From Undivivens sp041654215 (GTDB lineage Bacteria > Omnitrophota > Gorgyraeia > Gygaellales > Profunditerraquicolaceae), in NCBI GenBank assembly GCA_041654215.1, contig JBAZDY010000007.1:1-39965 (forward strand): DNA of 39,965 bases, in the 5' to 3' direction. Shown piece by piece: positions 32,782 to 39,965 of this stretch (within the stretch, counting starts at the first letter, position 1; each line of letters starts with the position of its first letter). The position numbers and the translations under genes were made by a program. A model generated the notes under the pieces. That model did not search any database, was not told where the DNA came from, and worked only from the letters and a program-made list of their open reading frames with translations.

Positions 32782-33750
32782 ATGAACGAACAACCGAAGC
32801 CCAGGTTCTTATCGAAGCAAAAACTGGAAATAATCGAAATCAAAATGGACGAATCATATTCCCAGGGGGCGAAGCAACTTGACCGTATTCAAGCCGTCAA
32901 CTTGTCCCTGGCGGAAACCGATTCCCTTTACAGGAAGGAAATCAAGTTTACGGTTTTCGAAGACATCTTGAAGAAGTTTATCCGCGGGAAGAAGGCTATT
33001 CTTGCCGACATCAAAGAAAAAGACCGGCCTGAAACTAATTATCCGCCCGACCGGACAATCGTCCAGGTATATGACGACCAGGGCAACCCCGTATTAAAGA
33101 AGGGCGCGGGCGGCTTCGGCGGCGGGAACCGCCGGTCGCTGGAAGACGACCTGGCCCTGGAAGCTTTCAAGCGCGTGTCAATCGAAGGTCAAACGATGGT
33201 CGCCCAGGTCGGGGCTTTATTAGTAAAGCGAATAGGGGGCGTCGAAGAATTCGACCAAATCGGATTAAAAGGCGAAGACTGGAATCGTATTCTGGCGAAA
33301 TACTGGAAGGCGGTCGAAAAGGGCCTGGATAATTACCTGGCGGCCCCGAAGACCGACCCGCTGGCGAAGACCTTCAGGGATAACCCGAACCTGGGCGGAA
33401 GCCGCCCGAATAATCCGCCGGTCGTAAAACCGACCCCTGAAACTTCAGGGAACGCCCCTGGGAAGCCCCAGGTTAAACAGGACGCGCCCCCGACGGCCTT
33501 CCCCGACGAAAGGGACGCCCCCGCCGAAAAGCCCCAGGGGAACCCGATTAAGAACGCGGGCGACCTTTTGACCAGGGCGTCGAAACTTGACCCGCCAGTA
33601 ATGCGGGCGGAAATCCTGAAAGGTTTCCAGATAAGTTCCCCGACCGAAATCGGCGACCTGGAAGGGGCCTGGAAGAAAATCCAGGACGTTTCAGCCGCCG
33701 GGAAAAGAAGAATCCGCGGAAGAACTTTGGGAAAGCATGGGCCACGATAA
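32782..33750 (+). CDS. Hypothetical early protein
   Basis: 322 aa. Charged helical N-terminal half (KLEIIEIKMDESYSQGAKQL..., FEDILKKFIRGKKAILADIK), a Pro-rich linker (residues about 205-260) and a small C-terminal helical domain ending in basic residues. No family recognised. Location suggests a replication or host-takeover role. Confidence 0.65.
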   Translation: MNEQPKPRFLSKQKLEIIEIKMDESYSQGAKQLDRIQAVNLSLAETDSLYRKEIKFTVFEDILKKFIRGKKAILADIKEKDRPETNYPPDRTIVQVYDDQGNPVLKKGAGGFGGGNRRSLEDDLALEAFKRVSIEGQTMVAQVGALLVKRIGGVEEFDQIGLKGEDWNRILAKYWKAVEKGLDNYLAAPKTDPLAKTFRDNPNLGGSRPNNPPVVKPTPETSGNAPGKPQVKQDAPPTAFPDERDAPAEKPQGNPIKNAGDLLTRASKLDPPVMRAEILKGFQISSPTEIGDLEGAWKKIQDVSAAGKRRIRGRTLGKHGPR

Positions 33751-33763
33751 GCCATAATCGGGC

Positions 33764-33792
33764 TTGACATGGGCGATATACAGGCTTTACAA
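33764..33792 (+). promoter_or_regulatory. Promoter inside the early operon
   Basis: TTGACA at 33764-33769, 17-nt spacer, TTACAA at 33787-33792. Sits in the gap after the 322-aa gene and would serve the 65-aa gene at 33918. Confidence 0.65.
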
Positions 33793-33905
33793 TGGCAAAG
33801 AAAAAGAAGAAGAACGGGCGGCGACGCGCCAGCCGGAAGAATGTTCGAATCAAAGGCCGTAAAATTGGGATACAAAAATCCCGCCGGACGCCGTACTTAA
33901 CATGA
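33792..33905 (+). CDS. Possible 37-aa very basic peptide
   Basis: MAKKKKKNGRRRASRKNVRI... to TGA 33905. Highly basic, but no ribosome site is present and the promoter's predicted start lies downstream of its ATG. It could be translated only from read-through RNA. Confidence 0.3.
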   Translation: MAKKKKKNGRRRASRKNVRIKGRKIGIQKSRRTPYLT

Positions 33906-33917
33906 AAGGGGGGCTTT

Positions 33918-34115
33918 ATGACAACGAAAACGCATACGAAGGGAAAGGTCGCGGAAGGTAAAAAGCCGGTCAACTGGCGTCTTTTCGAAGACGTTGTCGA
34001 CAATATCGTAAAAGAAGCCATTGAAAAAGGTTACGGCGAAAAAGGCGCGGCAACATTGGTTAATAGTCATTTCCGCGCTTATTATGCAGGAAAAACCATG
34101 AGGCGCGACAAATAA
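33918..34115 (+). CDS. Small basic protein
   Basis: 65 aa after GAAAGGGGGGC. Basic ends and a helical middle (LFEDVVDNIVKEAIEKGYGEKGAATLV). Unknown function; followed directly by a terminator, so it forms its own small unit with the promoter at 33764. Confidence 0.7.
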   Translation: MTTKTHTKGKVAEGKKPVNWRLFEDVVDNIVKEAIEKGYGEKGAATLVNSHFRAYYAGKTMRRDK

Positions 34116-34119
34116 CAAA

Positions 34120-34155
34120 GGGGCGCGTTCCGGCAACGGGGCCGCCCCCTTTTTA
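34120..34155 (+). terminator. Rho-independent terminator
   Basis: GGGGCG pairs with CGCCCC around an inner CGTT/AACG stem, followed by CTTTTTAT. Confidence 0.8.
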
Positions 34156-34195
34156 TATAAAATCAAAAAACGAAAGGAAGGTAATCTAAAACAAA

Positions 34196-34987
34196 ATGGA
34201 AGACAAAAACGAAACCAAAAAGCGAACCAGGAAGACCGGAAACCAGGCAGCCACTGAAGACACCAAGGGCGGGAAGGTCGAACCGAATAAGCCCGAAATG
34301 AAAGCCGAAACGAAGGCGGAACTGGTCAAGCCCTTCAGGACGGAAGTCCCGATTAAAAACATAACCGGCCTGAAGATTCCTTTGACGATGGACGACAAGG
34401 GACATCTGGTCGGCGGTTTCCAGTTCCAGGCAATAGTTAATCAATACGAATTATTCCGCCTGATTAACCTTATGAACCAGCCGAACGGCGGCCTTCATGT
34501 AATCTTCGTATCCGACCAGGCGTCCTTTGACTTCAAGTACGACCAGAAGGAACAAAGGTTCGAAGTAATCCAGGGCGTCCTTCCCCTTCCGGCCGGAACC
34601 GCGAAGACCACGCCGGACGCGGCCGCCCAGGAAAAGAAGGAACCGGCAAAGAAAACCGCGGCCCCGACATCGCCGGTTGTCTTTACTAATACGACCTTCA
34701 ATCATTTCGACAAGGAACCCGAACCGTTCGGCGTCGCCATTGATTACATGCCCGACGAAACGGGTAATATTGTTCATGTCCTGGGACGCGGGAAGACCGC
34801 CGTTGAAGGGCTGTTTTCCGGCTTGAAACAGGTCAAGGGATTCGAAGCCATTTCGCAACCGTTCAAGTTCCTGGAAGCCGTCAAAGCAACAAAGGAAGGG
34901 CCCGCCCAAATTAAGATTATCCGCACAATCGAAATGGGCGAATTCTTTAATGGCGACGACAAAGGGAAGACCGAAGCGAAGAAGTAA
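34196..34987 (+). CDS. Hypothetical early protein
   Basis: 263 aa. Lys-rich disordered start (1-50), a beta-rich domain (VPIKNITGLKIPLTMDDKGH...), an Ala/Lys linker at about 135-165 and a second domain (FTNTTFNHFDKEPEPFGVAID...). Abundant early DNA-associated proteins look like this, but I cannot name it. Confidence 0.65.
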   Translation: MEDKNETKKRTRKTGNQAATEDTKGGKVEPNKPEMKAETKAELVKPFRTEVPIKNITGLKIPLTMDDKGHLVGGFQFQAIVNQYELFRLINLMNQPNGGLHVIFVSDQASFDFKYDQKEQRFEVIQGVLPLPAGTAKTTPDAAAQEKKEPAKKTAAPTSPVVFTNTTFNHFDKEPEPFGVAIDYMPDETGNIVHVLGRGKTAVEGLFSGLKQVKGFEAISQPFKFLEAVKATKEGPAQIKIIRTIEMGEFFNGDDKGKTEAKK

Positions 34988-34997
34988 AAACATTCTG

Positions 34998-35042
34998 ATG
35001 GGACATACCGCCGCCGGTCGAAATATCGGCGGCGTTTCCCAT
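34998..35042 (+). other. Long imperfect hairpin before the replication genes
   Basis: ATGGGA/TCCCAT outside and CCGCCGCCG/CGGCGGCG inside, with no T run. It lies 22 nt before the replication initiator start and may act in attenuation or mRNA processing. Confidence 0.55.
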
Positions 35043-35063
35043 ACTTCAGGAAAGGGGCCTTAA

Positions 35064-35906
35064 TTGGCTAGACGATTATTACTTGACGAACAACCTTTGT
35101 TCCTTCTTCCGTCGCTGGCGGTCGCCCTGGGAACAAACGAAGCCCTGATTCTTCAACAATTCAATTACTGGCTTCAAGCTTCGAAGAACATTCACGAAGG
35201 CCATATCTGGACTTATAATTCATATAAAAAATGGCAAGTCCAATTCCCTTTTATGTCGAAGGAAACGGTCGCCCGCGCCATTCGGAAGCTTGAAAAGACG
35301 GGCTTGATTATCAGTATAGTCGGCCCGAACAAAGAATCCTTCGACCGAACGAAATGGTATCGGATAGATTTCGATAAGTTCGATAAAATGTTCCCCGACG
35401 AAGACGTCAAACAGGAACCGCGAACGCTACAAAATGACACGGTCGAAATGCCAGAATGTAGCGAAGAAGGTATCAAATTGGAACCATCGGTCGAAGCTAA
35501 CCATGACAACAAAATGACGTCAACAATACCTGATAAGTCTTCTTCAGAGACTTCTTCAGAGACTTCTTCAAAGAAGCCGCGCGCGAAGTTATCTTCCCGA
35601 CCTATATTCGCCGAAATTCAAAAGTTCATGGGGTTTCCTGATAAAACCGACAAAGACCCGATACCGAACTATGGCAAAGAAGCGAAGGCGATTGATACCA
35701 TGCTGAAGCGTAATTATACCGAAGCCGAAATCCTGGACTTCTGGAAAAAGAAGGTCATGGCCAGGGGCGGCGATTACGTTTCGATGGTATGGGTCAACGA
35801 AGATATAGGTAAACAAACAGGAAGACCACGCCAGGCGACGTTCCTACCGGACGAAGCTTCCCTGGCCGCCGCCGCAAAGGAAAGGGGGATTGCGGTCGAT
35901 GAATAA
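35064..35906 (+). CDS. Replication initiator / DnaD-like protein (TTG start)
   Basis: 280 aa from TTG 35064, 6 nt after AAAGGGGCC. The N-terminus DEQPLFLLPSLAVALGTNEALILQQFNYWLQ, with the winged-helix segment MSKETVARAIRKLEKTGLI, is typical of phage replisome organisers that recruit the helicase loader. A Ser/Glu-Thr linker with three short repeats (about 155-175) precedes a small C-terminal domain. The DnaC-like gene follows at once. Confidence 0.75.
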   Translation: MARRLLLDEQPLFLLPSLAVALGTNEALILQQFNYWLQASKNIHEGHIWTYNSYKKWQVQFPFMSKETVARAIRKLEKTGLIISIVGPNKESFDRTKWYRIDFDKFDKMFPDEDVKQEPRTLQNDTVEMPECSEEGIKLEPSVEANHDNKMTSTIPDKSSSETSSETSSKKPRAKLSSRPIFAEIQKFMGFPDKTDKDPIPNYGKEAKAIDTMLKRNYTEAEILDFWKKKVMARGGDYVSMVWVNEDIGKQTGRPRQATFLPDEASLAAAAKERGIAVDE

Positions 35907-36498
35907 AGAAAAGCTGGCCCAGTATCAATTCGACGCCCGCGTAAACGAACATATCCGAAATTCGCGGGTTCCCATTCATACCAGGAAGACCCGCCGGTTG
36001 AAACTTATTACGTCCGCGCCGGAAAACGCCACGGCTTTGAAGATTGCGAAGGAATTCCTGGACGGGAAGATTATCCCGCCGCTTTTCCTTATCATCGGCG
36101 TTCCTGGCGTCGGGAAGACCACAATCGCATACGCGGTCGCCTGGGAATTCCTGGAAGAAGGATTGACCGTTCAATACTGGCAAACGGAAGAACTTTTGAA
36201 CGAACTTCAATACAATATGGACGTACCGGCGAAGGTCGGGTCGGTCGCTCACCAGGTATGGCGTCAAGTCAAGGATTGCGACCTTCTTATTTTGGACGAC
36301 ATATCCGCGCAAAACCGGACGACCTGGCGGGATTCGCAACTGGACGCCCTGGTCGATTACCGTTACAGGGAAAACGCCCCCCTGATAATGACGGCGAACA
36401 AGGTCGATATTTTGACGGAACGCATAACCGACCGGATAAAGGAAGGCCGAACGGCTATGATTACCGGCCGGTCATGGCGGGGAAGGAAACTGGAATAA
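35899..36498 (+). CDS. DnaC-like helicase loader (AAA+ ATPase)
   Basis: 199 aa from ATG 35899, with AAGGGGG about 11 nt upstream; a TTG at 35890 is too close to that site. Walker A GVPGVGKT at 67-74, Walker B LLILDDIS with Asp133/134, and a sensor-like IMTANK. It would load the host replicative helicase. It overlaps both neighbours. Confidence 0.85.
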   Translation: MNKEKLAQYQFDARVNEHIRNSRVPIHTRKTRRLKLITSAPENATALKIAKEFLDGKIIPPLFLIIGVPGVGKTTIAYAVAWEFLEEGLTVQYWQTEELLNELQYNMDVPAKVGSVAHQVWRQVKDCDLLILDDISAQNRTTWRDSQLDALVDYRYRENAPLIMTANKVDILTERITDRIKEGRTAMITGRSWRGRKLE

Positions 36499-37172
36499 TG
36501 AATATTCGATACATAGCGATTGACCCTTCGTCCACGGATACCGGCTGGTCGGTCTTCGACGCCGGACGCCTGGTCGCCTGGGGCGTAATCAAGGTCGGGA
36601 AGCTTGATTATTCGGAACGGTTTTCGCATATCATCGGGGCCCTTGACGGCCTGGCTTCCCAGTATAATATTGCCCAGGTTGCAATCGAAGAAACGAAGTT
36701 CGCCTGGCATTCCATGAACCGCCAGCGGAATATCAGCGGTCTTCAGGCGGTCTTCCGGTCAATATCCGACTGGGCGAAAAGCCGGAAGATTCCGTTATTC
36801 GCTTATAATGTTACGACCTGGAAAAAGAACGCGACCGGATACATACACGCCCCGAAGGAAAGGGTCGCCGAATGTATGCGTATTCGGTTCGAAGGCCTTC
36901 CGGTTAAACTTTCCGAACATGAATATGATTCGGTCGGAATCGGCCTGGCCCACGCCGCACACCTTGAACGAATGGGACTGATTCACGATATGGCGTCGTC
37001 GGCGTCCGGTCATATCGTCGACACGATGTCCCGCGAAGACCTTCTGGCCGCGGCGAAACTGGGCGTCAAAGCCCTGGTCGACGAAGCTACCGAATACGAA
37101 AAGGTTCGACCGAAGGACGACCTTCAGAAGACCTTCAAGGCGGAACGCCGGAAGGGTCGGAAGAATGTTTGA
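36498..37172 (+). CDS. RuvC-like Holliday junction resolvase
   Basis: 224 aa from ATG 36498 (TAATG overlap). RNase H-fold acids: Asp9 in AIDPSSTDTGWSV, Glu64/65 in VAIEETKF, and Asp144 in EHEYDSVGIGLA. It would resolve branched DNA before packaging. The C-terminal 60 residues are extra and basic. Confidence 0.85.
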   Translation: MNIRYIAIDPSSTDTGWSVFDAGRLVAWGVIKVGKLDYSERFSHIIGALDGLASQYNIAQVAIEETKFAWHSMNRQRNISGLQAVFRSISDWAKSRKIPLFAYNVTTWKKNATGYIHAPKERVAECMRIRFEGLPVKLSEHEYDSVGIGLAHAAHLERMGLIHDMASSASGHIVDTMSREDLLAAAKLGVKALVDEATEYEKVRPKDDLQKTFKAERRKGRKNV

Positions 37173-37356
37173 AGCCGTATATGTAACGGGCCGGAATAAA
37201 TACCGGCTTCTGGCAATAAAAAAAGCCCATAAATTAAAGAATGTCGACGAAGCGGTCGCGTTAATCCTTGAACGATTCGACGCGGCCGTTCCGTCGGAAC
37301 CGAAAGGAATAGAAAATGTCAAATCCTATGCAAACAACGGCAACGGCGGAACATGA
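37165..37356 (+). CDS. Small hypothetical protein
   Basis: 63 aa, overlapping the previous gene by 8 nt and the next by 41 nt. MFEAVYVTGRNKYRLLAIKK... No motif recognised. Confidence 0.55.
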   Translation: MFEAVYVTGRNKYRLLAIKKAHKLKNVDEAVALILERFDAAVPSEPKGIENVKSYANNGNGGT

Positions 37357-37498
37357 ATGTTCGAACCGAAGCTGTCAAAAGAAAGGGAAGATAATCGAAA
37401 TCGGCGACCGGATGGTTAAGACGGGGCCGTCGAAGTTTTCGGCGAAGCCCCATTATTATCACCTTGAATGCTGGCCGGTCGGGAAAGGTGGTCGTTAA
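37316..37498 (+). CDS. Small zinc-binding protein
   Basis: 60 aa with HECSNRSCQKKG and a late YYHLEC, a PARP-type-like or ribbon zinc arrangement. RBS GAAAGGAA 10 nt upstream. Overlaps the following start at TAATG. Confidence 0.6.
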   Translation: MSNPMQTTATAEHECSNRSCQKKGKIIEIGDRMVKTGPSKFSAKPHYYHLECWPVGKGGR

Positions 37499-37899
37499 TG
37501 ACATATCACGACGACGAAGGATATGCCGCGTATATGGCGGACGTTGCGGCTGGCGAAGAAGCGAAGGCGATTGAAGCGGCGTCCGCGGAAGCGCAAGCCC
37601 AGGCCCAGGCGGAAGAAGATAACCAGAACGACGCGCTTGAATATATGGCGAAGCGGGAAAAGGAACTATCGGAAATGAACTTTTTATCAGCCGCGAAAAA
37701 AGCCCTTTTATTCCGCGGGAAGTTCGAATCAAAATTCCGCGACCTGGGTATGAACCCGTCTTTATTCTGGTTCGCCGGAACCGACTTGACATTATATCCG
37801 TATGGAGTATTGACGGACATCCGTAACGCCAGATTCCAGCGGTTCGAATACTGGTTCGAAGAAGTCAAAAAGGGAATAAAAGCGGGGGGGAAGATATGA
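37498..37899 (+). CDS. Hypothetical protein with Ala-Gln repeat
   Basis: 133 aa from ATG 37498. The first 60 residues are acidic and Ala-rich (AEAQAQAQAEED); the C-terminal part (FRDLGMNPSLFWFAGTDLTLY) is globular. Overlaps the radical SAM gene at ATGA. Confidence 0.6.
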   Translation: MTYHDDEGYAAYMADVAAGEEAKAIEAASAEAQAQAQAEEDNQNDALEYMAKREKELSEMNFLSAAKKALLFRGKFESKFRDLGMNPSLFWFAGTDLTLYPYGVLTDIRNARFQRFEYWFEEVKKGIKAGGKI

Positions 37900-38655
37900 T
37901 ATACGAAACGAACGGGCGCGCCAGGGAATACTTCGAACTGGCGGCGAATTTATACAAAGGATGTGAACACGCTTGCCGGTATTGCTATGGGGCCGACGTT
38001 ACCCATACCACGCCCGACCAGTTCTTCCGCCGCGGCGTTCCGAAGACGGGGGCCCTGGAAAGGCTGAAGGCGTCGGCCGCCAGGTACGCGAAGAAGGGCG
38101 AACGAAGACATGTTCTTTTATCCTTTATAACCGACCCGTATCAACCGGCGGAAGCTGAATACTGTTTGACCAGGGAAGCAATCAAAGCCCTTCATTCCTA
38201 CGGGATATATGTCGCCATATTGACGAAGGGCGGAAAACGGTCGACCAGGGATTTCGATATATTGACGCCGCTTGATATATACGGAACTTCTTTGACAATA
38301 TCACGAACCGTTTACAAAAGCCCGATGGGAACCAAACGCCCCGCCGGTATCCGAACGCCTGGAAGCCCTGAAGCTGGCCCATGCGAAGGGAATTCCGACA
38401 TTCGTATCATGTGAACCCGTCCTGGTTCCCGCGGAAACGCTGGAACTTATCGAAAACGCCGCGCCATTTACGGACGCCTTCAAGGTCGGAACGCTGAATT
38501 ATTGTGAAGAAGCAAAGGCGACCGACTGGGAAAAGTTCGCCCAGGACGCGGTCGCTTTACTTGACCGCCTGGGGAACGCATACTATATCAAAAAAGACCT
38601 GGCCCGCTATATCGGGCGACCGGAAGGTATAACGAAAGGAAACGTCCCGAAATAG
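37896..38655 (+). pseudogene. Radical SAM protein (SPL-like), split by a +1 frameshift
   Basis: The first frame gives the 4Fe-4S motif CEHACRYC (Cys23, 27, 30), then LSFITDPYQPAEAE, up to YGTSLT near 38297. After that it turns to nonsense. The +1 frame from 38296 continues HEPFTKARWEPNAPPVSERL, through GIPTFVSCEPVL and FKVGTLNY to AYYIKKDL, ending TAG 38655. Together they match the normal length (about 250 aa). Either a real mutation, a sequencing error or recoding. The family includes spore photoproduct lyase-like enzymes; the substrate is unknown. Confidence 0.8.
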
Positions 38656-38673
38656 GACGGGGAAGGAAATATC

Positions 38674-38889
38674 ATGGAAAACGAAATATCCGCTTCTGTA
38701 TCTTTGTCAATGAAGATTAACCTGGGAAACTACGAATCCGCCGAAGCTTTTTTGAGTATCAGCGGAATCACAAAAGAGACTTCCGAAGAAGATATTCAAT
38801 GGTTATTAGACGGGAAAGTGAAAATAACATACGACGCCTTGAAACTGAAAATGGTGGAAAAAATAAAGCAATTAAGGGGGGCTGGATAA
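38674..38889 (+). CDS. Small hypothetical protein
   Basis: 71 aa, mixed helical (YESAEAFLSISGITKETSEED...). Contiguous with the next gene. Function unknown. Confidence 0.65.
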   Translation: MENEISASVSLSMKINLGNYESAEAFLSISGITKETSEEDIQWLLDGKVKITYDALKLKMVEKIKQLRGAG

Positions 38890-39102
38890 ATGGAATTATC
38901 AGTATGTAGCGAATGCGGGGCCGAAATCCCCCGCGTAGAAAAAGTCAACGGCCGCGACGTCGACCATTCCCTTGAAGAAAAGCCGATGTGTCGGGTATGC
39001 CGCGGGGAACCAGGCGCGACGCCGTATCACCGGAAGCGCGATATACTGGGCGGCTTCCCCTGGAAGCGCGACCCCGTTACTGGGAAGAAGGTTCCGAAAT
39101 GA
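38890..39102 (+). CDS. Small zinc-ribbon protein
   Basis: 70 aa; CSECGAEIPR at residue 6 and CRVCRGE near residue 34 form a clear CxxC pair. Ends overlapping the following start at ATGA. Confidence 0.7.
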   Translation: MELSVCSECGAEIPRVEKVNGRDVDHSLEEKPMCRVCRGEPGATPYHRKRDILGGFPWKRDPVTGKKVPK

Positions 39103-39257
39103 CCGGCCTTTGTATTGGATTAACAATCGCTTCAGCGTTCCTTTTCCTGGGGGCCGCCGTGTGCTTCCTGGCTTCGTTGAAGCTTTATACCGAAATAATG
39201 AAGGAATACAGTCAAAGGCGTCGAAAGGAAATGGACGCGGAAAAGCGGGGCCAATAA
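39099..39257 (+). CDS. 52-aa single-pass membrane protein
   Basis: ATG 39099 overlaps the previous stop. One membrane helix (LCIGLTIASAFLFLGAAVCF), then a basic and charged tail. Possible spanin- or holin-like helper, but not near the lysis genes. Confidence 0.6.
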   Translation: MTGLCIGLTIASAFLFLGAAVCFLASLKLYTEIMKEYSQRRRKEMDAEKRGQ

Positions 39258-39394
39258 TGGATTCTATCATCGGGGAATCAATCAGCGGGGCCTTGTTCCA
39301 GGAAGGCCGGAAGTTCCGCTTTGCCTTATGGCGGATATGGGATAAGTCAAAGCCTGGTCTTCTTTTTAGGCAAGTATCCCATGACATACAGTAA
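39257..39394 (+). pseudogene. DUF1643 N-terminal fragment, cut by the 863-bp element
   Basis: MDSIIGESISGALFQEGRKF, then RFALWRIWDKSKPGLLF, is the usual N-terminus of DUF1643 (…LWR-W-…-FIGLNPST). At 39369 the frame passes into the element, reading RQVSHDIQ and stopping at 39394. The missing part is at 275-657, in frame once the element is removed. A TAATG overlap with the previous gene fixes the start. Confidence 0.85.
39361..39368. repeat. Target-site duplication, left copy (TCTTTTTA)
   Basis: Eight bases repeated at 267-274 on the far side of the 863-bp element. Confidence 0.8.
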
Positions 39395-39414
39395 ATTGAA
39401 AAGGAGAATCTAAA

Positions 39415-39965
39415 ATGTGTGAATTTCTATCAGCAGTGAAAACAAAGGACAAGAACGATAAGGACAAATACTATTTCCTTACCTACGACCTCATCCACAA
39501 CACACCCAGGGGGAAACTCCTGCAAAAGAAATACGGAGGAGACGATTTAATCGGTCATTCCGCAATCCGTGAATTTTTCAATCTCCGCGAAGGGCGGGGT
39601 GAAAATTGGGAATGTACCGATTTCTCTAGTCCTAAAAACTTTCCCATTATAATTGTTAAGGCTATCAAACGTGGGGAGTTCCAGGGGTTCGGTCAACCAG
39701 AAGGGTTACTCACGCAACCGGCCTATGCAGAGTACGAGAAAATCACGCAACAGGCCGATGCAGAGTACGAGAAAATCACGCAACAGGCCTATGCAGAGTA
39801 CGAGAAAATCACGCAACAGGCCGATGCAGAGTACCAGAAAATTACGCAACAGGCCTATGCAGAGTACGAGAAAATCAGGCAACCGGCCTATGCAGAGTAC
39901 GAGAAAATCACGCAACAGGCCGATGCAGAGTACGAGAAAATCCCGCAACAGGCCGATGCAGAGTG
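39415..39965 (+). CDS. 11-residue-repeat protein, N-terminal part (continues at base 1)
   Basis: ATG 39415 with AAGGAG 8 nt upstream. Residues 1-104 are a unique domain (MCEFLSAVKTKDK..., YYFLTYDLI, IGHSAIREFF, ENWECTDFSSPKNFP) with no known function. From 39727 the 11-residue unit AEYEKI(T/R/P)Q(Q/P)A(D/Y) repeats 13 times in all, every 33 nt, continuing at base 26. Hendecad spacing favours a right-handed coiled coil or a single long helix. It is the only gene of the inserted element. Confidence 0.8.
   Translation, partial: MCEFLSAVKTKDKNDKDKYYFLTYDLIHNTPRGKLLQKKYGGDDLIGHSAIREFFNLREGRGENWECTDFSSPKNFPIIIVKAIKRGEFQGFGQPEGLLTQPAYAEYEKITQQADAEYEKITQQAYAEYEKITQQADAEYQKITQQAYAEYEKIRQPAYAEYEKITQQADAEYEKIPQQADAE
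39727..39965 (+). repeat. 33-bp tandem repeats (array continues at 1-190)
   Basis: Units begin at 39727, 39760, 39793, 39826, 39859, 39892, 39925 and 39958, then at 26, 59, 92, 125 and 158. Variation is limited to a few positions (ACG/AGG/CCC, CAACAG/CAACCG, GAT/TAT), suggesting recent expansion or gene conversion. They code for protein. Confidence 0.9.

Larger units (their letters stand above)
39369..39965. mobile_element. Left part of the 863-bp inserted element
   Basis: Starts GGCAAGTATCCC and continues across the window ends to base 266. Contains the N-terminal part of the repeat-protein gene with its own AAGGAG ribosome site. GGCA-GTATC resembles the IS1-family ends here (GGTAGTGTATC), hinting at the same kind of transposase. 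Confidence 0.8.

Noticed and set aside
39706..39948. Minus-strand frame of repeated LRDFLVLCIG
   Set aside because: It is the mirror of the coding repeat; no start context, and the + strand gene has a good ribosome site.
39706..39965. 33-nt repeats at the window ends as a CRISPR array
   Set aside because: Repeats are directly adjacent with no spacers, stay in frame and encode AEYEKI units.
1..39965. tRNA genes, integrase, attachment sites
   Set aside because: I saw no cloverleaf, no tyrosine or serine recombinase motifs and no paired att-like repeats outside the two insertions.

Overview
The window is most simply read as one complete phage genome that is circular or circularly permuted. It begins and ends inside the same 33-nt tandem repeat. 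Joining base 39965 to base 1 keeps both the repeat register and the reading frame. Sixty-odd tightly packed genes, many overlapping as ATGA or TAATG, all lie on the + strand. The only minus-strand genes are inside an insertion sequence. The virion genes are those of a tailed phage with a tail tube and tape measure (siphovirus-like) and a Mu-type head module. Promoters of the TTGACA-N17-TATAAT type and clear Shine-Dalgarno sites point to a bacterial host; the host cannot be named from sequence alone. I see no integrase, repressor or partition gene in the phage backbone, so it looks virulent.

Layout: 39257-657 is a DUF1643 gene split by an 863-bp inserted element that carries an 11-residue-repeat protein gene. 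659-5838 holds small accessory genes, many with zinc ribbons, plus a 508-aa protein with permuted-papain-like motifs and a probable small terminase. 5835-8029 is HNH endonuclease and large terminase. 8059-14637 is the head module: promoter, DUF935-type portal, 2H-phosphoesterase/MuF fusion, Com-like zinc ribbon, protease with nested scaffold, decoration protein and major capsid protein. 14707-19344 holds a beta-helix protein, virion proteins and a fibre-like protein. 19356-25369 is head-tail connection and tail, including a tail chaperone pair joined by a predicted -1 frameshift and a very short tape measure. 25385-26671 is a probable lysis region. 26667-29571 is an IS1-family element with cargo. 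29647-39257 is the early/replication region: coiled-coil proteins, replication initiator, DnaC-like loader, RuvC-like resolvase and a frameshifted radical SAM gene.

Two insertions can be undone on paper. The 2905-bp IS has 12-bp perfect terminal repeats and an 8-bp target duplication, and it sits exactly at a stop codon. The 863-bp element also has an 8-bp duplication and imperfect terminal repeats, and it encodes no transposase. Removing each element and one target copy leaves about 36.18 kb with an intact 164-codon DUF1643 reading frame.

The backbone has a strong word bias. On a read-through I found no GATC anywhere. GAG/CTC and GCAG/CTGC are very rare in the backbone, even in ribosome binding sites (GAAAGGA or AAGGGGG in place of AGGAG). 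GAG is common in the IS, in the 863-bp element, at 32320-32745 and in a patch of the fibre gene, which marks these as recent imports.
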